Origin: Verrucomicrobiota bacterium
GTDB taxonomy: Bacteria > Verrucomicrobiota > Verrucomicrobiae > Limisphaerales > UBA11358
Reading direction: 5' to 3'
Assembly (NCBI GenBank): GCA_014860005.1
Contig: JACZKP010000215.1
Coordinates: forward strand, 1 to 64,000
Length of the DNA stretch: 64,000 bases
Under the pieces are notes generated by a model. The model did not search any database. It was given only the letters and a program-made list of their open reading frames with translations, and was not told the origin of the DNA. The first letter of the stretch is position 1. Every line of letters starts with the position of its first letter. A program made the position numbers and the translations under genes. This document shows positions 34,799 through 55,131 of the stretch, in pieces.

Positions 34799-35290
34799 CT
34801 ACGCCGCCACTGCGGTCAGGTAAGCGACCTCCAGTTCCGGTGAGCAGGCTGCTACCGCGTGAGCTTCTTGCGGCAGCGTGTTGTACGTCAGCCAGAAGTC
34901 CTTGATGGCTTTGGCCATCTCCACGAGTTTGCTCGCCTGGGTGGGCTTGACCAGGTAACCATTCGCGCCCAAACGGTAGGCGGCGGCAATGTCCGCGTCC
35001 TCCCCGGATGCGGTAAGCATGACCACCACCAATGCGTCCCCGGGCTGTTGGCGGATCCATTTGAGGACGTTCAGACCCATTACGTGGGGCAGCTTCAAAT
35101 CCAGCAGCACCAGGCACGGGAGGGGATATTTTTCGCGGTTGGCGAATTTCCCGACACCCTTCAAATAGTCAATCGCTTGCTGCCCATCCGTCGCGACCTG
35201 GATGGGGTTGGTCACCCCCGCCATCATCGTGGCGTGCTGCAGCAGGAACACATCGTTAGGATCGTCTTCGACCTGGAGAATTGTTTCCAT
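34799..35290 (-). CDS. Single-domain response regulator (Rcp1-like)
   Basis: 163 aa, receiver only. Phospho-acceptor Asp64 (CLVLLDLKLP), acidic ED-D at 8-10, MLTASGEDAD and Lys in NGYLVKPTQ. The form LLQHATMMAGVTNPIQVATDGQQAIDYL matches regulators that work with bacteriophytochrome-type kinases. It lies 5 bp after the kinase gene, so both are one operon. It may relay to the NarL-type regulator downstream. Confidence 0.92.
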   Translation of the reverse strand: METILQVEDDPNDVFLLQHATMMAGVTNPIQVATDGQQAIDYLKGVGKFANREKYPLPCLVLLDLKLPHVMGLNVLKWIRQQPGDALVVVMLTASGEDADIAAAYRLGANGYLVKPTQASKLVEMAKAIKDFWLTYNTLPQEAHAVAACSPELEVAYLTAVAA

Positions 35291-35294
35291 GGCT

Positions 35295-36917
35295 TTATCC
35301 TTTCTTCAATTGAATCCAGAAGTTGCTACCTTTGCCCAACTCGGACTCGAAGCCGACTTGCGCGCCCATGCGTTCGACGGCCTTGCGCACGATGGTGAGG
35401 CCAATGCCGTTACCCTCGTAGTCCGTGGCGGGGTGAATCCGTTCCAACAAGCCAAAAATCCGTTCGTGGTTTTCGGGGGCAATGCCGATGCCATTGTCTT
35501 TGAACCAAACCCGGATCATGGCGTCCTTCCGCACTTCCGCCGAAATCTCCAGGCGGGGGGTGGTGCCGGGCGAAACAAATTTTGCGCCGTTGCCCAGCAG
35601 GTTGGAGATGCATTGCGTCAATAGCGCTTCATTGCCCATCACCTTCGGCAACGTGCCATTGATTGAAATCTGCGGTTTGACGGGCTGGCCATTCGGGTAG
35701 GTCTCAATGATGTCCCGCACGAGACGGTCCAAATCCACCGGCTCCATCGGTACGGACGAGTGGATGATCCGGGTATAGCTCAGGACATCCTGGATGAGGC
35801 GGTCGAGCCGGACGGCCGAACGCATGATCTGCTGAAGATAATTGGCGCCTTTTTCATCCAGCTTGCTGCCGTATTCATCCACCAGATATTGACCGTAACT
35901 TTGCATGGCGCGCAGCGGGGCGCGCATATCATGCGATACGCTGTAAGAGAACCCTTCCAGTTCACTGATGGTTTCGCGAAGCTGGCCGGTGCGTTCCGCG
36001 ACCACTTGTTCCAGGTGGGCGGCGTGCCGGCTGATTTCATTTGTGGCGTTCAACAGCACCTGCTCGGCTTGCTTGCGTTCGGTGATGTCGCGGATGTTGC
36101 ATTGAATGACAGAGTGTCCGTCTTCCTCGTAGAGATTGCTGACGAATTCCACTTCGTGGTGCTTGCCCGTTTTGGCCTGAAGCGGCAGGTCTTCGTAGCG
36201 AATATAATGGTTCTGTTGTAACTCGCGAAAGGCTTCCCGGCTAGCGGCCTCGTCGTGGAGCAGGCCGATTTCCCAGAGTTCCTTGCCCAGCAACTCCTCG
36301 TGCGGGTAGTCCAATAATTCCGACATGAACGGATTGGCGTCCGTGATTTTGCGGGTCTCGGGATCTACAATAAGGATCCCGTCCCGGGCCGCTTCAAAGA
36401 CCCGGCGGTAACGAATCTCGGACGCCCGCATGACGGCGCGCGACTCCATCCGCTCGGTGATGTCATCTATGAACAGGAGAATCCGCTGCAGGTTATCCAC
36501 TTGATGGCCGCTCAACAACACCGTGCGGCGGCCGACGGCCTCGAACTCGTGCGTCACCAGGAAGTCCTTGAAAGAACTGTGGCGGGGCAGAATCTCCTCC
36601 AGGAAGTTGCGCAGCTTGGGAATATTCCACTGGCCATTGCCCAATTCATAAACCAGGCGGCCCACGGTTTCGCCGGAAGAGATTTTGAAACAATTGCAAA
36701 AGGACTCGTTGGCCATCCGCACGCGCAGATTCGCATCGAGGACCAGCAGCGGCGGGACGGTCTCAATGATGGCCTCGGCGTAATCGAGCGCTTGCTGGAG
36801 CTCCCGCTCGGTGCGTTGCAGCGCTTCCGATTGTTGGTCGGGTGCGGTGAGGTGGAACGGTGCAGATTGCCGGACTGCGCCTGGCTTTCCTGGCTGGCTA
36901 CGGCTGGCGTTGGTCAT
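35295..36917 (-). CDS. PAS-domain sensor histidine kinase, soluble
   Basis: 540 aa from ATG 36917, which has AGGTGAG about ten bases upstream; a GTG at 36953 is possible. Two PAS domains: ~45-165 (IIETVPPLLVLDANLRVRMA) and ~175-300 (RRVFEAARDGILIVDPETRK). A HisKA segment carries His329 (YSVSHDMRAPLRAM), followed by a HATPase with FKDNGIGIAPENHERIFGLL and EGNGIGLTIV. There is no membrane helix, so it senses a cytosolic signal. Confidence 0.92.
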   Translation of the reverse strand: MTNASRSQPGKPGAVRQSAPFHLTAPDQQSEALQRTERELQQALDYAEAIIETVPPLLVLDANLRVRMANESFCNCFKISSGETVGRLVYELGNGQWNIPKLRNFLEEILPRHSSFKDFLVTHEFEAVGRRTVLLSGHQVDNLQRILLFIDDITERMESRAVMRASEIRYRRVFEAARDGILIVDPETRKITDANPFMSELLDYPHEELLGKELWEIGLLHDEAASREAFRELQQNHYIRYEDLPLQAKTGKHHEVEFVSNLYEEDGHSVIQCNIRDITERKQAEQVLLNATNEISRHAAHLEQVVAERTGQLRETISELEGFSYSVSHDMRAPLRAMQSYGQYLVDEYGSKLDEKGANYLQQIMRSAVRLDRLIQDVLSYTRIIHSSVPMEPVDLDRLVRDIIETYPNGQPVKPQISINGTLPKVMGNEALLTQCISNLLGNGAKFVSPGTTPRLEISAEVRKDAMIRVWFKDNGIGIAPENHERIFGLLERIHPATDYEGNGIGLTIVRKAVERMGAQVGFESELGKGSNFWIQLKKG

Positions 36918-37251
36918 GTTGGCACTGCTCACCTGATCAGCATAACCCACCACGACTCTCTGGGGTAATATGGGGTTGACCGGGGGGGATTAACCCCATG
37001 GGTTTCCGGTTTGTAGGAAGGATACCAGCGATGTCCCGGTCATTGTGCAATGGCGATTCCGGCCGGGACGACCGGCAACTGTGGCTGGTGGAATTCTAGC
37101 CCGCATATTTCACGAAGCGCGGCTGTGTCGAAGACCAGCCGCAGCAAACCGCTAGATTTGCAGGTGTGCGGAACTGCTGCGGCTGGTCCGATGGACACAG
37201 CGGCGCTCCGACACTATGCGGCTGTTTCAAGCTTACTGTGAAATATCCGGG
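36918..37251. other. Intergenic region upstream of the kinase operon
   Basis: No gene seen. It contains a G-rich inverted repeat at about 36971-37000 (GGGGTTGACC and a matching GATTAACCCC). This could be an operator or a barrier for the kinase promoter. The stretch 37000-37251 is non-coding. Confidence 0.6.
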
Positions 37252-37848
37252 CTAGCGGAGACGATTGGCGCCAACGACACCGGCGGAATCGAATATCACG
37301 TCGTTGGTCCCCTGACTTGTCTGCTTCGCCGCCGCAGTCAACCTGGCGGGCGGGAAGACCGTCTCAAGATAGACCGGCAACTCGTTTTCGTATCTAAATT
37401 CGGACGCCGTCAGCCAGCGGCTGCGAAAGTCGCGGGCCACCTGGTGCGCGATGGCCTCCAACGAACCATCGGACTTGATCACCGGCTGGGCGGCGGCCCG
37501 GTGATTGAAATCCAGGAAACCCTGCGCTTCCTCGACGTAGCAGACCACATGGGTTTGCTGTTCCATCATCACCGCCACCAGTTTGACTTTGTAACCGCGA
37601 TCGCTGAGCAGCCGGCTGGCCAGACTGGCGAAATCATCGCAGTCGCCGCGTTTCCGTTGCAGAAAGGTTTCCGCGTCCTGTGGTTTCGCGCTCAATTCAA
37701 AGGTGAATCCGGAAAAAGAACGAATGAGGGTTTCCGGCGTCAAATCAGCTTTCCCGGCCAAAGTGCTCACCGTGCCGGCGGGTGCGGGCGCGCCGAACCC
37801 CGCGGCCATCAAACCTGCCAGTGCCAGCAAGCTGCAAGAAATTCTCAT
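37252..37848 (-). CDS. Periplasmic transglutaminase-like cysteine protein
   Basis: 198 aa. Signal peptide (LLALAGLMAAGFGAPAPA). A transglutaminase-like triad is visible: Cys in KRGDCDDFASLASRLL, His in TQHVVCYVEEAQ (QQTHVV) and Asp in GFLDFNHRA. Small papain-like proteins of this kind act as proteases or amidases of the cell envelope. No gene nearby decides the substrate. Confidence 0.75.
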   Translation of the reverse strand: MRISCSLLALAGLMAAGFGAPAPAGTVSTLAGKADLTPETLIRSFSGFTFELSAKPQDAETFLQRKRGDCDDFASLASRLLSDRGYKVKLVAVMMEQQTHVVCYVEEAQGFLDFNHRAAAQPVIKSDGSLEAIAHQVARDFRSRWLTASEFRYENELPVYLETVFPPARLTAAAKQTSQGTNDVIFDSAGVVGANRLR

Positions 37849-38195
37849 TCCCGTCAGATTACGGCCCGGCCAGCTCGCGCATAAGCCCAGTCACATTGAT
37901 TAGCGTGTCCGTGTTTGGGCTACAACGGCGGGCTGAAATCAACTCACTTCCGCCAACCGGCTTTCATGGCCTTGAAAGCATTCCAACCCTGCGGCGCTTG
38001 CCCTGCTTCGAGCTTCCCAGCTCCAACTGCTCGCCCGGCATGGGCATCTGTTCCCGGCAAAACGAGGTTCATCCCTCATTGTGACGCGCGCCTTGGAGAA
38101 GCGATGTTACGGGTGCAAGGAACCATGTGGTTTCGTGCGCGGCCACAACGGTCGTAAGCAAACAACGCAAGCCAACGAAGCATAGAAAAGTACAA
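37849..38195. other. Intergenic region before the PRC-barrel gene
   Basis: No gene seen. Moderately G+C-rich sequence separating two divergent genes. Bases 38130-38195 hold the leader of the PRC-barrel gene with GAAAAG as a likely ribosome-binding site. Confidence 0.6.
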
Positions 38196-38906
38196 ATGAA
38201 GACTACAAAAACATTAGCCAGACGGGCCGCACTGATGGCAGTGCTGGTCCTCGGCAGCAGCACGTGGATGAGCGCCCAACCCAAACAGGGACAAATCGCG
38301 CCGCCCGCGGGCGGGCTGGATCGGCAGCAGACTCAGTATGGCACCAACAGCCAATACATCCAGGGACAAACCGGACAACCCGGGAGCGGATTGGTCCGTC
38401 AGCAGAACAGGACTGGCACCAACAGCCAAGCCGCGCAACCACTGAGCATTAACAAGGGTAGTTCCCTCATCGGGACCACCGTCAAAAATCAGCAAGGCGA
38501 GACTTTGGGAAAAATTACCGATCTCGTCATTGACTTGAACTCCGAACGCGTGTCCTACCTCGTCCTGGACAGCGGCGCCGGGATTTCCAGCACAGAGAAG
38601 TTGCACGCCGTTCCTCTGAGGGCTTTCAAGGCCGATTCCGAAGGGACGGCTCTGACACTGAACACCGATAAGGCCAAACTCGCCAGCTCCGAGGGTTTCA
38701 CCAAAGACAATTGGCCGACGGTGGGTACGGCCACGTGGGGCGCGGAACCCTTTTGGCAAGATACCCAGGAGGCTGATGACTCTGCGCAAAAGCGAGCCTT
38801 GGAGCAACAGTACATCCAAGACCAGATAAACCAGGAACCCAAGGATGCCACGAAAGACTTCAGGGGAACCAAGCCTCAACAGGCTCCGTTTCCGCGTCCG
38901 TGGTGA
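38196..38906 (+). CDS. Secreted PRC-barrel domain protein
   Basis: 236 aa from ATG 38196. Signal peptide (ALMAVLVLGSSTWMSAQP), then a Gln/Gly-rich region with a repeated QTQYGTNSQ / QNRTGTNSQ motif (~35-85). A PRC-barrel follows (~95-170): SLIGTTVKNQQGETLGKITD, then DLNSERVSYLVLDSG and AVPLRAF. The tail is charged (DAQKRALEQQYIQDQINQEP-like). PRC-barrel proteins often bind small molecules or rRNA maturation partners; a periplasmic form is a stress-type protein. Confidence 0.85.
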   Translation: MKTTKTLARRAALMAVLVLGSSTWMSAQPKQGQIAPPAGGLDRQQTQYGTNSQYIQGQTGQPGSGLVRQQNRTGTNSQAAQPLSINKGSSLIGTTVKNQQGETLGKITDLVIDLNSERVSYLVLDSGAGISSTEKLHAVPLRAFKADSEGTALTLNTDKAKLASSEGFTKDNWPTVGTATWGAEPFWQDTQEADDSAQKRALEQQYIQDQINQEPKDATKDFRGTKPQQAPFPRPW

Positions 38907-38984
38907 GGTTGCGCATGCCACGACAGATGGGAAGAAAATCGAACTCCATCCTCAAGCCGTAACGACACACGCCAAGTAGAACCG

Positions 38985-39015
38985 GGAACTCTGCCGCAAG
39001 GCAGAGTTCCTTTTT
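38985..39015 (+). terminator. Rho-independent terminator of the PRC-barrel gene
   Basis: GGAACTCTGCC-GCAA-GGCAGAGTTCC forms a perfect 11-bp stem with a stable tetraloop, followed by five Ts. A clear intrinsic terminator between convergent genes. Confidence 0.9.
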
Positions 39016-39036
39016 GCTTTTAAGTTCTCAGTTGGG

Positions 39037-39780
39037 TCACGGCCGCCCGTTCCACTTCCAGCAATTCACGCGCGAATCCTCCTGGCGAATGGCCAACGCC
39101 CCGACGAACTCTGTCGCCGGAAACAAGGAGTGAAGCAACCATGTTTCTGAATCGTAGGGAACGGCCAGCAGTTCTGCGGCCTTGCCGGGCGCCACCGAAA
39201 CCTCGATCTGGTTCAGGCGATCGTCCAATCCTGACCCGATGGCCTTGAGACAGGCTTCTTTGCGCGTCCAGCAATTGAAGAAAGCTTCCGCGCGCTGTTC
39301 CGGGGGCAGCGCCAGCAGGCAGAGCTTTTCGCGCGGCGAGAAAAAGCGCTCCGCGATTTGCTCCGCATCGTTCATGGCGCGGATGCGTTCAACATCCACA
39401 CCCAGGGCGTGCTTCGCCACGGCGTAAACGGCAATGGAATCCGAGTGGGCCAGGTTGAAATGCAGCGAACGAGCGGCTGCCGGGGCGGCGATTTGTGGTT
39501 TTCCCGACTCCCCGTAAGCGAAGGTGAGGCTACGGGGATTGATGCCGAGCAGCGCCGTCAGGATTTCTCTCAGCGTGCCGCGTCCGGCAACGAATCGGCG
39601 GCGGTCTCGTTCCAGATGGAAACGTCTGGCGCGTTGCCATTCATCATCCGAAAGCCAGGAAGCCAGTTCGTCAATTCGCTCGGCGGGGATATCGAGCGGA
39701 GCCGAGAACACATGAACCTCGCCGTCAGCCGGCTTCAAGCCGTCGGGTGCGGCGTTCCACAGGACTTCAATTGTCTTCAT
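39037..39780 (-). CDS. Sfp-type 4'-phosphopantetheinyl transferase
   Basis: 247 aa from ATG 39780 (MKTIEVLWNAAPDGLKPADG). Activates carrier proteins by attaching the phosphopantetheine arm, here presumably those of the neighbouring megasynthases. Motifs: FNLAHSDSIAVYAVAK, GVDVERIRAM (magnesium site) and FNCWTRKEACLKAIG (second metal/CoA site). The start codon overlaps the upstream methyltransferase stop (ATGA), so the two are translated as a unit. Confidence 0.94.
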   Translation of the reverse strand: MKTIEVLWNAAPDGLKPADGEVHVFSAPLDIPAERIDELASWLSDDEWQRARRFHLERDRRRFVAGRGTLREILTALLGINPRSLTFAYGESGKPQIAAPAAARSLHFNLAHSDSIAVYAVAKHALGVDVERIRAMNDAEQIAERFFSPREKLCLLALPPEQRAEAFFNCWTRKEACLKAIGSGLDDRLNQIEVSVAPGKAAELLAVPYDSETWLLHSLFPATEFVGALAIRQEDSRVNCWKWNGRP

Positions 39781-40439
39781 ACGCTCTGATAAAAATGGAC
39801 CGGGAACTTCACGCGACTCCATGTGCCGGGCCGCCAGCACTCGGAGAGCCGGAGCCACGGTTTTGCCGCCAGCATCGGGCTGAGCACCGGATTGCCATAG
39901 GCGATCCGCAGGGAACGGGGCCGCGCTTCGAGAGATTGTTCGATGCGCCCCAGCATTTTCTCCATCGTCTCCTCGCCAAACGGGGAAATCAGTATCACGG
40001 TGCTGACCGTATCAAAGTCGAAATCCGCCGCAGACTGGCAGGCAAACCGCACGCGAGCCTGGCGACCACGCATTCTCCGGCCGTTCGCTGCACCGAGGGC
40101 CAGCAGGTCCGCGTCAATATCAACGCCGATCACTTCCTTGACATGGTACGTGGCCGCGATGCAAACGACCCGGCCCTTGCCGCATCCGATGTCCACGACC
40201 ACGTCATCCGGCTGCAATGCGAGGTGATCGAAGATTTTGAAATAAGTGTCGTAGGCGAGGCAGCCGTAGTCGCGCGCATCGTGATGCTGGACAAAGACAC
40301 CGCCCGTGGTCTGAATGCCCAGTTTAGCTTCCCAGAACAAATCGCAGGCGCGGTTGAGCAACGAGGTGCAATACCGCGGAAATTTGGGCGCGGGCGAAAA
40401 CCGGTATTCCGGAGTTAATTCAGCGGCGAGCGTTGACAT
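39777..40439 (-). CDS. SAM-dependent methyltransferase, paralogue A
   Basis: 220 aa class I methyltransferase. SAM-binding motif I is VVVDIGCGKGRVVCIA and motif II-like EVIGVDIDADLLAL. The N-terminal part PRYCTSLLNRACDLFWEAKLG is nearly repeated in the divergent gene at 40720, and the two share most of their length. It overlaps the phosphopantetheinyl transferase gene, suggesting a role in tailoring the peptide product. The class, but not the substrate, is clear. Confidence 0.85.
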   Translation of the reverse strand: MSTLAAELTPEYRFSPAPKFPRYCTSLLNRACDLFWEAKLGIQTTGGVFVQHHDARDYGCLAYDTYFKIFDHLALQPDDVVVDIGCGKGRVVCIAATYHVKEVIGVDIDADLLALGAANGRRMRGRQARVRFACQSAADFDFDTVSTVILISPFGEETMEKMLGRIEQSLEARPRSLRIAYGNPVLSPMLAAKPWLRLSECWRPGTWSRVKFPVHFYQSV

Positions 40440-40719
40440 ACCGGCAGAATATGGACTTGGCGGACATGGCCGCCAGTAGGTGAATACCTACCTTCACGGG
40501 AATCTTGACGGGCTCGCGCGCCCGGCGCGACGCGGGATGCCCCACTGCGAATACAAAAGTTTTAGAACCCTTGCGCCTTCGCCTCTTTGCGTCTTTGCGT
40601 TAAATGGCTTTCTGCCTGGATACGGCTAAGGCGGCCCGGACGCGCCTGCCCTATCTGGCAAAATGCCAAAAGGCTTCCTTGACACCCGCTCCCGCCGACT
40701 TGAGGGTTGGTCAGTTGGA

Positions 40720-41340
40720 ATGAAATCGTTTCCCCAGTGCTGCACCTCATTGCTCAACCGCGCCTGTGATCTTTTTTGGGAGGCGCGGCTTGGGATCCGC
40801 ACGCTCGGCGGAGCGAGCAGTCTTCACCCGGATGCCGAGGATTACGGCTACCTCGCCTACCACACCTGTTTTTCCATTTTCGACCGGCTCGCCCTACAGC
40901 CGTCGGACGTCGTTGCCGATCTCGGCTGCGGCAAGGGCCGGGTCGTTTGCGTCGCGGCCACGTATCGCGTCCAGGAAGTGATCGGTATTGAAATTGATCC
41001 TCCGCTCTGCGCGCAGGCCGAGGCCAACGCCGCCCGAATGCGCCGCCGCCGCGCGCCCGTTCGCTTCGCCTGCCAGTCCGCCGTGGATTTCAATTACGAT
41101 GACGTGACCGTAGTGGTGATGTTTCACCCGTTCGGGGCCGACACCCTGCGTGAGGTGCTCGGCAACTGGCAGAAATCGCTTCAGGCAAGACCGCGCGTGC
41201 TCCGGATCGTTTACAGCAATCCCTTGCTCGGCTCGATGATCGCCGCGCAACCGTGGATTCAACCTTTTGAGTGCTGGAATCCAAGCCCGTGGAGCCGCCT
41301 GAAGTTTCCCGTTAATTTTTACCGCAGTGTTCCCGCCTGA
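40720..41340 (+). CDS. SAM-dependent methyltransferase, paralogue B
   Basis: 206 aa from ATG 40720, although the frame is open from 40663. It is a paralogue of the preceding gene in the opposite orientation (CCTSLLNRACDLFWEARLG, then VVADLGCGKGRVVCVAATY). Motif I ends GKGRVV as in paralogue A. The 280-bp gap between the two divergent genes contains Ctttgcg-type 7-9-bp repeats (40575-40600). It ends 103 bp from the convergent ABC exporter. Confidence 0.85.
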   Translation: MKSFPQCCTSLLNRACDLFWEARLGIRTLGGASSLHPDAEDYGYLAYHTCFSIFDRLALQPSDVVADLGCGKGRVVCVAATYRVQEVIGIEIDPPLCAQAEANAARMRRRRAPVRFACQSAVDFNYDDVTVVVMFHPFGADTLREVLGNWQKSLQARPRVLRIVYSNPLLGSMIAAQPWIQPFECWNPSPWSRLKFPVNFYRSVPA

Positions 41341-41443
41341 TGGGAAGCGTCAGTCCCTCGCTGGCGCCACGCCCGCTGCGGTTGTCGCAGAGGAAGAAAG
41401 GCGCGCCCGCAAATTCACCCGGGCAATTCGCTCTGCGGCGGCG

Positions 41444-43147
41444 TCACTGTCCGGCGCCCACCGTTTCGGCACTGGCCTCATCGTCACCGGCCACCATGGC
41501 TGGTTCCGTTTGCGGGAGATTCACACGCTTGTCGGAAATCAACTGACCGAAATCGAGTTTGATGAGGCGGTCCGCGCAGGCGAAATACTTTTCATCGTGC
41601 GTGATCACGACAATCGTTTTGCCGCGCGCTCTCAGTTCCGGAAGCAGTTGGCGATAGAAAATATCCTTGAACTGCGGGTCCTGATCGGACGCCCACTCAT
41701 CAAACAGGTAGAACGGCCGGTTCTCCAGATAGGCGGTGAGGAGCGCCAGCCGTTTCCGTTGACCTTGCGAAAGGTCCACCGTCGAGAGGTGGCCGTCCCG
41801 GATCTTGACCTTGTGGTCCAGTTGCAATTGCACGAGGTAACTCTTCGCCCGGATATCGAGATCGGTCTGCTCCACGCCGAGCAAGCTTTCGAAGAGATGA
41901 AAGTCGCCGAAGACGGCTGAAAAAAGCTGCCGGTATTGCTCGCGGTTCTCCTCGAAGATCGGTTTGCCATCGAGCCGGATTTCCCCAATCTCCGGCTCAT
42001 AGAGTCCGGTGAGGATTTTTGCCAGCGTGGATTTGCCGCTGCCGTTTCCCCCAACGATAAAAACCAATTCGCCCGGACGGAACGTCAGGCTCATGGGGCC
42101 GAGTACAAAATGGCTGCCATCCTTTTCGCCGTGATACGAGTGGGTCACGCCGACCAGGTCCAGTCGTTCGAACGGCATCTCCTCCTCCGCCGGGATTGCC
42201 TCCGGCCCCGGGGCCGGTGCGTTGGCGGTAAGCGAAAAGCCGAGTTGCTGAATCTTTTGCAGCGCGACATTGGCCCGGCCAAACAACGAAAAGGTGCTCA
42301 GCACTCCCGCCAGCGGCCCCATCAGATACAGCGTGGTGATGATGTAACCCGTAAGCGCTTCCGTGCCGATGTTGAAGAAGGTTGGCAGCAGGAACAGCAT
42401 CAGGCCGACAAACAGATAGAACATCAGATGACTCCAATGCTGCGAGATGGTGAAGCGACGCTCCGCGGTCATGTTATGTCGCTGATACGCCTCGGTCGCG
42501 TCGTAAACTCCCTTCGCAAAAAACACCTCGCGCCGCGCGCGATGCAGCTTCAATTCCTTGATGCCGAGCGTCAGTGCACGAAAATGGCCGAACAGCTTGT
42601 CTTCCTCTTCCCGCGCCAGGAGCAACGAGCGAAACGCGCCCTTCATCAGGAAGCTGTAGGCAATCGCACCCAAAACGATCAAGCCGAGCAGGCTGAGCAG
42701 CACCTGCCAGGAAAGCCACGCCAGATAAACCGCGCCACCCAATAGCAGCGCGCCATTCACGGCGGTCAACGACACGGCCAGCAGCGCCTGGGCGATGTGA
42801 TAGATGTCGTCCGTCAACGCCACCTGCAACCGGGCCGGGCCGAGTTCTTCAATCTTGCGCAGCGGAGCGTTCAGAATCGAACGGACCAGATCCCGACGCA
42901 GGTTGGCAATTACGCCCTGGGAAAAGCGGACGGCCACAATTTGCGAATAATAACTGGTCAGCAACCGGCCCAATCCCAACGCGGCAAAGGCGCCGATAAT
43001 GACCGCCGTGGTGCGTCCTTGATGGTTCAGCGCGATATTCACCATGGCGATCAAGCCGGCGTTGCACGCACCGCTCAACAACGCCGCCACGGCCGTGAGA
43101 ATCAACATTCGCCGGCAGTTGCGCAGAACAAATAAGAAAAGAACCAT
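41444..43147 (-). CDS. Cyclic-peptide-type ABC exporter (membrane and ATPase domains fused)
   Basis: 567 aa. Six-helix membrane domain (~1-320; SYYSQIVAVRFSQGVIANL, VYLAWLSWQVLLSLLGLIVL), then an ATPase domain with Walker A GGNGSGKSTL, signature LSQGQRKRLALL and Walker B YLFDEWASDQDP. Exporters of this group (SyrD/PvdE-like) move non-ribosomal peptides. The gene lies 20 bp after the megasynthase stop on the same strand, so the product is probably exported. Confidence 0.92.
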   Translation of the reverse strand: MVLFLFVLRNCRRMLILTAVAALLSGACNAGLIAMVNIALNHQGRTTAVIIGAFAALGLGRLLTSYYSQIVAVRFSQGVIANLRRDLVRSILNAPLRKIEELGPARLQVALTDDIYHIAQALLAVSLTAVNGALLLGGAVYLAWLSWQVLLSLLGLIVLGAIAYSFLMKGAFRSLLLAREEEDKLFGHFRALTLGIKELKLHRARREVFFAKGVYDATEAYQRHNMTAERRFTISQHWSHLMFYLFVGLMLFLLPTFFNIGTEALTGYIITTLYLMGPLAGVLSTFSLFGRANVALQKIQQLGFSLTANAPAPGPEAIPAEEEMPFERLDLVGVTHSYHGEKDGSHFVLGPMSLTFRPGELVFIVGGNGSGKSTLAKILTGLYEPEIGEIRLDGKPIFEENREQYRQLFSAVFGDFHLFESLLGVEQTDLDIRAKSYLVQLQLDHKVKIRDGHLSTVDLSQGQRKRLALLTAYLENRPFYLFDEWASDQDPQFKDIFYRQLLPELRARGKTIVVITHDEKYFACADRLIKLDFGQLISDKRVNLPQTEPAMVAGDDEASAETVGAGQ

Positions 43148-43167
43148 AAGATGATGGGGCAGCGGGT

Positions 43168-55127
<11,960 letters not shown>

Positions 55128-55131
<4 letters not shown>

